Assembly: GCF_004345565.1 (NCBI RefSeq)
Contig: NZ_SLWA01000004.1
Location: 304,556-368,555, forward strand
Reading direction: 5' to 3'
Length of the DNA stretch: 64,000 nucleotides
From: Flavobacterium circumlabens
GTDB lineage: Bacteria > Bacteroidota > Bacteroidia > Flavobacteriales > Flavobacteriaceae
The notes below the pieces were generated by a model. That model searched no databases. It was not told the DNA's origin and saw only the letters and a program-made list of their open reading frames with translations. The position numbers and the translations under genes were made by a program. Each line of letters opens with the position of its first letter. Positions within the stretch are counted from its first letter, which is position 1. Positions 23,935 to 32,427 of the stretch are shown here, one piece after another.

Positions 23935-26115
23935 ATGCATACAGTTACAGCGTGGAGCACGACTGCTCAGGCAGATATTGAAAATAGCGAAATACTTTTA
24001 GAAAGAAAAATTCTTGATTATACCTATCAATTTTACAATACAGGCGATTCGCTCTGGATTGTGGCACTTATGCCCGAAAACGCAAAAATAGCTTTTCGTA
24101 CGGCATTTGCAATGAACAACTGTTTTGAAGTTGTCAATCTTTTTGACGACGAAGATACCATTGTTTTTGTACTCGATTCCAGACTGGGCAGTTATGAGGT
24201 TCGTGTTAATTTTCCGGATAAATCTTCCCCTCTCTTGCATTATACGACCACTTTTAAGGCAAATATTCCATTGATGATTCCGTTTTGGCCACGAGATATA
24301 ATTCCGCTGACAGAAAATGGAACTATTGAAAATACCAGCGGAAAAATTCATATGGAACAATTCGGATCCCGATCCGGATTACTATTTGCAAGCATTACAA
24401 AACCAAAAACAGGATCGTTTTTTTATTTTCAAAACCTTACCTCACTATCTGAATATTGTGAGGCAACCCAAACGGAATCCAAAAATACAGTTGGCGGAGA
24501 CTGGCCTGAAATTGGATTTCAGCTTCCTATCACTGATAAATTACCGCTTCCAGCAGATAAAACTTTTACAATATCAGACGCTTACATAGTATTAGAAACT
24601 GAAATATTAGAGGAAACATCCGCCATTTGTGAACACTTTTTAAATAATCTGGTGAAGATCTATAAAGTGCTGCAGCAGCCCAGAATTGAATATCACAACT
24701 GGCCGGAAATCGCTCAAAATGTTGTAATAGATTTGTCACAAAATAAAGGCGCATGGACACAAAAAAACGGAATTCCGTATCTAAATGCTTATCTGTGCGA
24801 TTATGAAACGCCTGCAGAAAGTATGGTTCAGCTCGCTGTATTGTCTCCGTATAGTGAATATGGGAAATGGAGCGGGCAAAAACATTCGCTTTACGACGAT
24901 TTAATTAACGGATTACCCGCTTTTTACGATCCAAAAATAAATTGTATCAACCGATGGCTTCCTGCACTTGCAGACAAACTGGACAACTCCGAAGAGCAAA
25001 AAAAAGAAATGGTGATGGATTCCTGGTATCTGCATCACCCTTTAATGAATTTGGCCAGACTGGCTCTGCACGGTGACAAAACAGCTGAAAAACTATTATT
25101 AGATTCTATTGATTATGCTATAAAAGTAGCCCACCATTTTAAATACAAATGGCCGGTATTTTATGATATGGAAACCCTTAAAATAATCAAAAAAGAAACA
25201 GCGCCGGGTAAAGGCGGAGAAAGAGATGTTTCAGGAGCTTACGCCCATTTAATGCTGCTTGCTTTTAAAGTTACCAAAGAAAAACGTTATGTAAACGAAG
25301 CAGAAAAAGCAGCAAAAAAATTAACTGAACTGGGACTTAATATTTTGTACCAGGCCAATAACACGGCTTTTGCGGCCGGAGCATTATTAGAATTGTATAA
25401 AATCACGAATAAGAAATTATATCTGGAGATCAGTTATACCTGTCTTACCGGATTGTTTAAAAACATTCAGCTTTATGATTGCAGATACGGTTTTGGTAAA
25501 AACTACACCAATTTCTTTTCGATATTCCCACTCAATAATGCGCCTTATACGGCCGCATATGAGGAATTAGAAGTTTATGCCGCTTTATCAGAATATTTCA
25601 TTCAGGCGAAGGATGTTGAAATTTTACCATCTTTAAAAACATTAATTCCGGAATTTATTAAATATGCAGTAAACAGAATTGCCTATTATTATCCGCCTAA
25701 GCTGCCAAAAGAAATGCTCTCAGAAGAAGTTAAAACAGGAGAGTTACAAGCTGATTTATGGGTTCCCTTAGAGGATTTATACAATGGATGGGAACAAAGC
25801 GGTCAGGTTGGTCAGGAAGTTTATGGCGCCGGAATGGCTTTTGGAATTGTACCGAGACAATACATCAAAATCGACGAAGACTTTTTAATTTTTATCGATT
25901 ATCCACATCAATTTACTAAAAGAGGAAAGTCAGTTACCATCCATCTCGATGGTGATAAAGACATGACCTGCAATTTAAAAGTTATAAAACTTTCTAAAAG
26001 CAAAATAGACTTTAAAGTTCTACAGGATAATGAAATGCTTAAAGCGCACAAAAAAACGGCGAAAATGCACGAATACGAAATTTCAGGTCAGGCTCTAATT
26101 AAAATTCAATGGTGA
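23935..26115 (+). CDS. Unrecognised 726-residue protein, possibly helical-toroid C-terminal part
   Basis: I do not recognise this family. No signal peptide or membrane segment is seen, so it is probably cytoplasmic. Residues 1-230 look mainly beta-strand. Residues about 270-600 look helical, with repeated pairs such as LHHPLMNLARLALHGDKTAEKLL, GAYAHLMLLAFKVTKEKRY and NTAFAAGALLELYKITNKKLY. This spacing recalls the (alpha/alpha)6 toroid of six-hairpin glycosidase-like proteins. A conserved-looking GKGGERDVSGAYAH sits in the middle. The final 100 residues return to strands. A carbohydrate-related function is possible but unproven. An SDR gene starts 26 bases downstream, so they are probably co-transcribed, and the long leader upstream carries its own promoter. 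The frame is intact throughout. Confidence 0.75.
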   Translation: MHTVTAWSTTAQADIENSEILLERKILDYTYQFYNTGDSLWIVALMPENAKIAFRTAFAMNNCFEVVNLFDDEDTIVFVLDSRLGSYEVRVNFPDKSSPLLHYTTTFKANIPLMIPFWPRDIIPLTENGTIENTSGKIHMEQFGSRSGLLFASITKPKTGSFFYFQNLTSLSEYCEATQTESKNTVGGDWPEIGFQLPITDKLPLPADKTFTISDAYIVLETEILEETSAICEHFLNNLVKIYKVLQQPRIEYHNWPEIAQNVVIDLSQNKGAWTQKNGIPYLNAYLCDYETPAESMVQLAVLSPYSEYGKWSGQKHSLYDDLINGLPAFYDPKINCINRWLPALADKLDNSEEQKKEMVMDSWYLHHPLMNLARLALHGDKTAEKLLLDSIDYAIKVAHHFKYKWPVFYDMETLKIIKKETAPGKGGERDVSGAYAHLMLLAFKVTKEKRYVNEAEKAAKKLTELGLNILYQANNTAFAAGALLELYKITNKKLYLEISYTCLTGLFKNIQLYDCRYGFGKNYTNFFSIFPLNNAPYTAAYEELEVYAALSEYFIQAKDVEILPSLKTLIPEFIKYAVNRIAYYYPPKLPKEMLSEEVKTGELQADLWVPLEDLYNGWEQSGQVGQEVYGAGMAFGIVPRQYIKIDEDFLIFIDYPHQFTKRGKSVTIHLDGDKDMTCNLKVIKLSKSKIDFKVLQDNEMLKAHKKTAKMHEYEISGQALIKIQW

Positions 26116-26141
26116 TATACTAATAATAAAAAAACTAATAA

Positions 26142-26900
26142 ATGGAAAAATTAACAAATTACTTTGGACAAAATATTAAAGATAAAAGAATTGTAATCAC
26201 AGGTGGAACAACCGGAATTGGCAAAGCAATTGCGGATTTATTGGTTTCTCTTGGAGGACGCGTTGTTATTTTTGGAAGAGATCATGAAGATTTCAAAAAT
26301 GCCGTTGAAGATATTAAACAGCAATTTCCGGGTAGTGAAATATATGGCACTCCTGCCGATGTCAGCAAAAAAGAAGACATTGCTAAAATCATGGAAATTG
26401 TAGACAATGAATTAGGCGGAATTGATATTCTAATCAACAACGCAGCCTTACCTGCCCAAGGAATCACAGAAAGCAGTTATGAAAATTACCAATATGTTAT
26501 AGGTACTAACATTACAGGATATCTCGCCTTTTGTGAAGAAGCTGCATCAAGAATGAAAATTCAAAAATCAGGTCACATCATCAACATTGGGTCTATGAGC
26601 GCAGAAAGCCGTGAAGCCACCAGTACGATTTATGTGGCGACCAAATCAGCGATACGGGGTTTTAGCACTTCGCTACGTAAAGAGTTAAATCCGCTTGGAA
26701 TTAAAGTCTCCTTAATTGAACCCGGAGCGGTAACAAGCGATATGCAAAAAAGTTCGAAAGAAGAACAACAGGAAAAAATAATAAAACTCGAAATGCTGAA
26801 AGCAGAAGATATTGCAATGAGCACCTTGTTTTGCCTGTCTCAGCCAAAGCGATGCGATATCGTCACGATGCAGATACGCCCGCACCTGCAGATCATTTAA
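26142..26900 (+). CDS. Short-chain dehydrogenase/reductase
   Basis: A 252-residue classical SDR. The cofactor motif ITGGTTGIGKAIADLL lies near residue 20, NNAA in LINNAALPAQG near 98, the catalytic Ser in INIGSMSAES, and Tyr/Lys in STIYVATKSAIRG (YxxxK). The sequence after the cofactor motif, VVIFGRDHEDF, has Arg at the position often associated with NADPH preference. The substrate is unknown. It follows the unrecognised 726-residue protein by 26 bases, so the pair may act together, for example on a sugar or polyol. The C-terminus (MQIRPHLQII) is short but complete. No signal peptide. Confidence 0.88.
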   Translation: MEKLTNYFGQNIKDKRIVITGGTTGIGKAIADLLVSLGGRVVIFGRDHEDFKNAVEDIKQQFPGSEIYGTPADVSKKEDIAKIMEIVDNELGGIDILINNAALPAQGITESSYENYQYVIGTNITGYLAFCEEAASRMKIQKSGHIINIGSMSAESREATSTIYVATKSAIRGFSTSLRKELNPLGIKVSLIEPGAVTSDMQKSSKEEQQEKIIKLEMLKAEDIAMSTLFCLSQPKRCDIVTMQIRPHLQII

Positions 26901-27028
26901 TTTTTCCTGATCAAATTCAATATTTAGCTGAACGCTGATTTATGATACGAATGTACCCGCACTAGTGAGTACTTTTTATATAGTGACAATTTACGTGCTG
27001 TTATTTCTTTTTCAGGGAAAAATAATCT

Positions 27029-27090
27029 TACCCCGATAGCAGTGAAATCATAGGCGGCGGGCTTTGGCGCATAGATTGCTTGGCCAGTAT
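27029..27090. repeat. Dispersed flavobacterial repeat, copy 1
   Basis: CCCCGATAGCAGTGAAATC followed by a GC-rich hairpin region (GGCGGCGGGCTTTGGCGC) and ATAGATTG. It shares its outer blocks with the copy at 27807-27890. Repeats with this AGCCCcGATAG...GGATAGCGG frame are, as I recall, common between genes in Flavobacterium genomes. This copy is degraded: its hairpin arms no longer match well. Confidence 0.6.
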
Positions 27091-27121
27091 TTTTTAATTT
27101 TATTAAACTTAAAAAACAACT

Positions 27122-27256
27122 ATGATAGATGATAAATCAAAAACAGGAAAAGGAGATGATTCGCATTAATGTGAGTGAATTATATACCACCGCTGCTCAG
27201 GACGGGTCTGAAGAAGAATTGTCATTGCAAGATATAAAACAAATACAAACTCAATA
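27122..27256 (+). other. Possible small frameshifted ORF
   Basis: A short frame at 27122 encodes MIDDKSKTGKGDDSH and stops. A second one at 27155 encodes MIRINVSELYTTAAQDGSEE and ends QDIKQIQTQ (33 residues). The two overlap in different frames and could be one small protein of about 45 residues with a one-base lesion. The composition is protein-like, but no family is recognised and the ribosome site is poorly placed. Confidence 0.3.
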
Positions 27257-27267
27257 AACAGTCTATT

Positions 27268-27666
27268 ATGAAAGAAGAAAACAATGGACCTTACGGCCAG
27301 GGAGGCCGTAATATTCCCAATTCAGATCAACAAAACAAAGATCAAAACAGCAATCCATATGATTCTGAGAATCTTGACAATGAATCAGAGAGTGAACTCA
27401 AAGATATAACCGAGCAGGACATTGAGAAGGATCTTAGAGATAATGATCCATCTGAAGGTTTTGAAACTGAAATTGACAATCCAGAAGACGATGAATTTGA
27501 AACTGACCAATTTCAAACCAGTGAACTGGACCGGGATAACCCGGCTCATAAAGAATTCGAAATCGGCCAGCTCAGCTGTGAGGAGATTAAAAACGATGAG
27601 TTTAACAGGGATGAAATAGATAATGATGCGTTCAAAAATGATGAATTTGGCCAGGAAAATTTTTAA
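27268..27666 (+). CDS. Highly acidic small protein with repeated Asp/Glu/Phe motifs
   Basis: A 132-residue protein of unknown family. It is dominated by Asp, Glu, Asn and Gln. The second half repeats a motif of roughly 7-10 residues: DDEFETDQF, HKEFEIGQL, NDEFNRDEI, NDAFKNDEF. The first 40 residues are Gly/Asn/Gln-rich (GPYGQGGRNIPNSDQQ). No hydrophobic core is apparent, so it is probably disordered. Similar short acidic proteins occur near stress genes in Bacteroidota, and it lies in such a cluster. The start ATG at 27268 has no alternative. A perfect 12-bp hairpin terminator follows the stop by about 20 bases, which supports a real transcript. Confidence 0.6.
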   Translation: MKEENNGPYGQGGRNIPNSDQQNKDQNSNPYDSENLDNESESELKDITEQDIEKDLRDNDPSEGFETEIDNPEDDEFETDQFQTSELDRDNPAHKEFEIGQLSCEEIKNDEFNRDEIDNDAFKNDEFGQENF

Positions 27667-27684
27667 TGTATTCAGATTTTGATC

Positions 27685-27722
27685 AAATAGAAAAACCGTT
27701 ACTGATCACTGTTTTTCTATTT
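27685..27722. terminator. Terminator after the acidic protein gene
   Basis: AAATAGAAAAAC and GTTTTTCTATTT are perfect 12-bp inverted complements around a 14-nt loop. The descending arm is T-rich, as in intrinsic terminators, and the structure is nearly symmetric so either strand may use it. Confidence 0.7.
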
Positions 27723-27806
27723 GGGATATTTTGAAGATTTAATAAATATTAAACAGCAGTTCTCTCCCTTAAAAGCACCATAATGCGCAAGATCTGGCTG
27801 GCAGCA

Positions 27807-27890
27807 GCCCTAGCCCCAATACGAGTGAAATCCTATGCGCCGGGGGTTCCGGCGCATAGATTGGAACGGATAGCGGAAAAAGCTCCTAAA
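27807..27890. repeat. Dispersed flavobacterial repeat, copy 2
   Basis: TAGCCCCAATACGAGTGAAATCC, then a 10-bp perfect stem TATGCGCCGG (27834-27843) / CCGGCGCATA (27849-27858), then ATTGGAACGGATAGCGG. This copy is better preserved than the one at 27029. The hairpin suggests it is transcribed as the end of an mRNA or acts as a terminator-like element. Confidence 0.65.
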
Positions 27891-28253
27891 AAAATAATAT
27901 TATACACAATTAACAATGCTGACCACTCCAAATTAAATTCCGGCAGCAACCCTTAACACCCGATCAAGCTTAATACCCGATTATTCAATCCCTGCAGAAC
28001 TCTGCCCGATTTTGTACAGTCAAAAAAAGAAAAAGCATTATTTTCGCCACAGCAAAACAAAGATCCCCAAATGACCGAAAATAGCTATCGGTTGAATTTC
28101 GATTATCAGCAATACAATGATCCTGCCGACGGCCCCCACTCATCTAAACCGCGTTTTGGATAGCCGCAACTTTTATAAAGGCCGCTAGCCGTACAAACAG
28201 CAAAAAACCGTTAGTAACTGAATATCTGCAGCTGCAAAAAGAGACGATGATAA

Positions 28254-28373
28254 ATGAAGAAATTTGAAATTGCAGCTGCAGGCCAGGGAAAATGGCTGGT
28301 ATCGCACAACGAGTGCCTAAAATTCACCTGCCAGTTTGAAAATAAAAGATTTAATGATAAGAAGGTCAAGTAA
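28254..28373 (+). CDS. Possible 39-residue small protein
   Basis: The frame encodes MKKFEIAAAGQGKWLVSHNE and continues ECLKFTCQFENKRFNDKKVK, 39 residues. The pattern (short strand, GKWLVSHN, FTCQFENKRFN) reads like a compact beta protein rather than random sequence, and it starts with ATG. No family is recognised and the ribosome site is weak, so it is a tentative call. Confidence 0.35.
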   Translation: MKKFEIAAAGQGKWLVSHNECLKFTCQFENKRFNDKKVK

Positions 28374-28668
28374 ATTCATATGAATAAATCGTCAAATTAG
28401 AAGTATATTGAAAATCGATTTTTAAGCGGAGGTTATTACTTACATTGTTGCTGCTTAAATGTATAGAGACAAAGAAATTTTTATAAATACTTTTTAAAAT
28501 TATAATTTATAGAATCGGTTTACTCTTAATGATTTATTGGTTCATCTCCTCATTTTACGCAGTAAAGCATGCGAATTATGTAATTTTGACTCTGAAATTT
28601 ATAAAATAATATTTCAATCCAATTATAATTTTGCTTTTGTAAGAATAATATATAATTACTACTTCTAT

Positions 28669-29622
28669 ATGAGAATGCTGCTTTTAATTGTTTACTGCGT
28701 TTTGACCATTCCCACTTACCCCCAAAAGCAAAACTATTCTGCTAAGGTTATGTTAGGTATGGAGACGTACGCCTTTCTGAAGGGACAGGGTGCAGCTCTT
28801 AAAAAAGTTGCCTCTCAGTTCCCAGCACTTAAAGATGATGCCATAGCAATAGAAAAAAGTTCAACAGTAATATTTGGTCGTGCAGAGATAAATATAAAGC
28901 GCTTTTTGAAAGATGAGCTGGGCGATGCAGAATTCAATAGGATAGAGCATCGAATAGATTCACTTCTGAGCGAACAATTAAAGCAGCCAATTCAGAAGAA
29001 AGAGTATGCACAAAATTTTATTGAAAAAGTCAAATCTGAATTACAGCTGAGCAAGACAGGAGGTATTCAGAAAGGTATTATTTCATTTGCATACCATGAT
29101 GCCCCGCATCAGGAAGTTACCGATGGACACATTATCCATTTTACAACAAAAGGGCATCCTAAGGCAGAGGAGTCCGCCGTTGCGCTATCCATACCCAGAA
29201 GCTGGAGCGCCGAGGAAGCAGAAATGCCTGCCACAGTGCAGCAGTTTACCAGTCATGACGGAAAGGGCATTGAGAAAATCCTGATAATGGTTCATGACCT
29301 GGATGAAGAAAACCAGGACATTGTTCTCAATGAAAAGTCTGTTGCTGAAATGATACCTCCCCAAAGCCATGTGATACGCACTGAGGCTGTCGTTATTGAC
29401 AATTTGCCCGCAATGATGATTGAGGTTGAAGAAGTATTAAATATATCACATAATAAGAAAAAAATACGTATGCTGCAGTTTATGTTTACTCACGAACAGA
29501 AATTATACTGCCTGCAAGGCAGTGTCGGACCAGCCGACGTAAATCAGAATCTGGACCGTCATATAAAAAAATATGAACCGCTGTTCCGGCTTATTGCTGC
29601 CAGTACACAAATAATCGATTAA
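28669..29622 (+). CDS. Secreted or lipid-free periplasmic protein of unknown function
   Basis: About 317 residues from the ATG at 28669. I chose this start because it begins a signal peptide, MRMLLLIVYCVLTIPTYPQKQ; the frame is open back to 28537, but the additional 44 residues look non-coding. The mature part has a helical region (about 25-110, with FLKDELGDAEFNRIEHRIDSLLSEQL) followed by a strand-rich half (IISFAYHDAPHQEVTDGHIIHFTT ... MIEVEEVLN). I see no catalytic motif and no known domain. It stands alone on the plus strand after a long gap and before the CinA-like gene, without a visible operon partner. Confidence 0.65.
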   Translation: MRMLLLIVYCVLTIPTYPQKQNYSAKVMLGMETYAFLKGQGAALKKVASQFPALKDDAIAIEKSSTVIFGRAEINIKRFLKDELGDAEFNRIEHRIDSLLSEQLKQPIQKKEYAQNFIEKVKSELQLSKTGGIQKGIISFAYHDAPHQEVTDGHIIHFTTKGHPKAEESAVALSIPRSWSAEEAEMPATVQQFTSHDGKGIEKILIMVHDLDEENQDIVLNEKSVAEMIPPQSHVIRTEAVVIDNLPAMMIEVEEVLNISHNKKKIRMLQFMFTHEQKLYCLQGSVGPADVNQNLDRHIKKYEPLFRLIAASTQIID

Positions 29623-29885
29623 TTAAGCAATACGATTATTAATTTCAATTTCCATGATGTATCACATTTATTCCAAAGGCTGTAACCGACTTTCTCCTGA
29701 AAAGGCTTCGAAGTATGTTGTCGATTCCATAATGTTGTTTTAATTCGCCAGCGAATGTAATGCTATTACCCGTGTGTCATTGTTAATGTAAATGCTTTTT
29801 ATTGGACTGCCAGATTGGATCCGTACAGTCAGACGTTGAAGCCCCAGTATGAAACTGTACAATTCATTAATTAAAATTTTATACT

Positions 29886-30374
29886 ATGTCATCAGAAATT
29901 ATCATCCGCTGTAGTGAAATTGTTGCCGATAAGGGCTGGAATATTGCGTTTGCAGAAAGCGCTTCAGCAGGAAAATTATGCGCTGAATTTTCACTTACGC
30001 CTTTTTCGGGCAAAATCCTACGTGGCGGAATTGTATGTTATGAGGTATTTGTTAAAGAACAGATATTGCATATTCCACCAAGTCTCATTGAAGAATTTAC
30101 TCCCGAATCTGAGCAAGTAACTCAAGCTTTGGCGGAACGCACAGCGTTTATCTTTAATTCTGATATTACTGTAGCCCTGACTGGTCTCACAACACCTGGC
30201 GGCAGTGAAACACCCGAGAAGCCCGTTGGCACAATTTTTCTACACATTATAACACCCCTTGGAAGTATTATTCATCGTGAAGTATTTGCAGGGAATGCTG
30301 AGCAGATTGTTCTGCAGGCAGGTGAAAAAGTAGCACAACTAATTCTTGATAAATTAACAGCTCCTAAAAAATGA
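29886..30374 (+). CDS. CinA-family nicotinamide-nucleotide amidohydrolase
   Basis: A 162-residue stand-alone CinA C-terminal (PncC-type) domain. It would hydrolyse nicotinamide mononucleotide to nicotinic acid mononucleotide and ammonia in NAD recycling. Recognisable blocks are FAESASAGKLCAEFS near residue 23 (the AES motif with the catalytic Ser region), GKILRGGIVCYEVFVKEQIL, and VALTGLTTPGGSETPEKPVGT near 100. Compared with the usual AESLTGG motif, it reads AESASAG, a modest change. Stand-alone CinA domains of this length are common in Bacteroidota stress clusters. The start ATG is clear. No operon partner is visible downstream, where the response regulator begins after about 150 bases. Confidence 0.85.
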   Translation: MSSEIIIRCSEIVADKGWNIAFAESASAGKLCAEFSLTPFSGKILRGGIVCYEVFVKEQILHIPPSLIEEFTPESEQVTQALAERTAFIFNSDITVALTGLTTPGGSETPEKPVGTIFLHIITPLGSIIHREVFAGNAEQIVLQAGEKVAQLILDKLTAPKK

Positions 30375-30526
30375 ATAGTTCGAGGATGATATGCAGAAAG
30401 GTTTCCATTTCCCAAATAAAATCTATCTATCACGGACACCAGCGCGGGAAAACATCTAGTACTATTTAATCTTAGAAGGTGGTTGATTTTTTTTTTGAAC
30501 TCATTATAATTTATTAACTTGCTGTA

Positions 30527-30907
30527 ATGGGATATAAAACAATTTTTCACATTGACGACGACGATGACGATGTTGATTTCTTTGCTATGGCAGTAGGTCA
30601 ATTATCCGCTTCGGTAAATCACTTTTCATTTACAGATGCAGCTGCAGCACTTAAAAAACTTGAGACCGGCGAGCTAATTCCGGATGCTATCTTCCTTGAT
30701 CTCAATATGCCGGTAATTAGCGGGCAGGATTTCCTTTTGAGGTTAAAAACTTTTGAGGCACTCAGGGACATTCCTGTTATTATACTCTCAACATCATCCG
30801 ATCCCTTTACAATTCAACAGATTAAAAATGACGGTGCCATCGACTTTCTGACAAAGCCCTCCGGTGTAAAAAAACTGGTAACTTTACTGCGCCCCTATCT
30901 AATTTAA
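30527..30907 (+). CDS. Single-domain response regulator (Rcp1-like)
   Basis: A 126-residue receiver domain without an output domain. The acidic pocket is in FHIDDDDDD, the phosphoacceptor is Asp58 in FLDLNMP, and the conserved Thr and Lys are in LSTSSD and LTKPSG (Lys110). It is typical of the small regulators paired with PAS or phytochrome histidine kinases. The kinase gene starts 6 bases downstream, so the pair formed an operon, but the kinase is now a pseudogene. The regulator may therefore be an orphan or take phosphate from another kinase. All receiver residues are intact. Confidence 0.9.
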   Translation: MGYKTIFHIDDDDDDVDFFAMAVGQLSASVNHFSFTDAAAALKKLETGELIPDAIFLDLNMPVISGQDFLLRLKTFEALRDIPVIILSTSSDPFTIQQIKNDGAIDFLTKPSGVKKLVTLLRPYLI

Positions 30908-30913
30908 AGCACT

Positions 30914-32397
30914 ATGAATATCGAGAACGAACAAGAACTTTATCTACTGGTTATGAACGCCCCGGTCGGCATTTGTGTCTTAGACGCCCAAACTCTTATA
31001 CCCGAAATTGTAAATGACAGCTTTGTAGCTATAGCGGGAAAACCAAGAGAGGAAATCCTGGGCAGCTTTTACTGGGACACTTTTGCTGAAGTGCGTGCAT
31101 ACTTCGAAAACGCATTGACAGGTGTTATAAGAGAAGGAAAGCCCTAGGCTGCAAATGAAGCCGAACTTGTACTTATAAGGCACGGCCGGGAAGAAACAGT
31201 GTATGTAAATTTTGTTTACTCGCCCTTAAAAAAACAGCAGTGGTGATGTAAAGAAAGTTGCAGTCTGGGTCCTGGAAAACACAATGCAGGTAAACAGCAG
31301 GCTTAAAGTTGAAGAAAGTGAAAAATTTGCCAGAACAGTGTTCCATAATTCCCCTGTCGCCAAACTTGTTTACATCGGAAGTGATATGGTAGTGCGGGAA
31401 GTTAATGAAAAAATGCTTGAAATTTTAGGCAAGCAAAGTTCTATAACCGGTATGCCAATATTCGATGCAGTACCGGAACTGCAGCAGACAAAGTTGCTTG
31501 AAGAGTATCAATATGTTTTGAGTACCGGCGAAATATTTACAAAAATAGCCCAGCGCATAGATTTGATAAAACATGATGTACGTTATAGGGGCTATTACGA
31601 TTACACCTACAAACCCCTTTATGATTCGGCAGGAGATATTTACGGAGTAATGTTTACCCTTATCGATGTGACTGACCACGTGATTGCACGCAACAGGCTC
31701 CAAGAAGCTGAGTTCAATATGAGAGGCGCTGTGGAACTTGCACAGTTGGGCACCTGGAGTATCGATGTTGCTACAAACGGGCTGACCTATTCAGACCGTC
31801 TAATTGAATGGTTTGGCTATGATCCGGCTGCACAGGACTATAATGAAGTGATACCTATTCTCTCTGCAGAGGATCAAGAGAGGGTTGCAAAAGCTGTCGC
31901 CTGGGGACTCAATCCCGAGTCAGGAGGAGTATATGATGAGATCTATACCGTTATCCACCCCACAACGGGAAAGAAACGAGTACTGCATGCACAAGGCAAA
32001 ACTGTATTTGACCCCGAAGGCAGACCAGTGCGCATGAATGGTACTGCCCAGGATATTACCCTGCAGGTTGAGCTTCAGCTGGAACTCGAAAATCAGGTCC
32101 AGCAGCGTACTGAAGAGATCGGTGCTGTTGTGGAGGAACTCAGGGCCACCAATGAAGAATTGGAAGAAGCCAATGTACAATTGATGCATTCCAATGAGGA
32201 ACTGGCCCAATTTGCCTATATTGCTTCACATGATCTTCAGGAGCCGCTTCGCAAGATCAGTACATTTGCAGCTCTTCTTGAAGCGAAAATTAAGGACCAG
32301 CTTGACGAGAAATCGGGTACTTATTTATCGAAAATCAAAGATGCAGCAATGCGTATGGGCTCACTCATACGAGATGTACTCGCTTATTCCGCCCTGC
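30914..32397 (+). pseudogene. PAS histidine kinase, broken three times
   Basis: Remains of a multi-PAS sensor histidine kinase. PAS domains lie at about 30914-31270, 31320-31690 and 31710-32080, then a coiled coil (TEEIGAVVEELRATNEELEE) and the HisKA H-box ASHDLQEPLRKI. Three lesions are visible. A TAG at 31145-31147 interrupts PAS1. A run of seven A at 31228-31234 shifts the frame: with six A the frame would join the ORF that begins at 31284. After LIRDVLAYSALP the sequence turns into unrelated DNA at about 32397-32428, removing the whole ATPase domain. The longest remaining frame is 31284-32471. Such a protein could not autophosphorylate. The partner regulator is 6 bases upstream. The truncation point coincides with the Rhs tail. 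Confidence 0.88.
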
Positions 32398-32427
32398 CTG
32401 CACATTGTTTTCATAATTTTTATTTTT

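Larger units (their letters stand above)
27723..28668. other. Gene-poor interval with repeat and short ORFs
   Basis: Besides the dispersed repeat at 27807-27890, only very short frames are seen: 28071-28163 (30 residues, MTENSYRLNFDYQQYNDPAD...) and 28254-28373 (listed separately). Neither matches a known family. The upstream part of the frame leading into the secreted protein (from 28537) is treated as non-coding. Confidence 0.5.
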
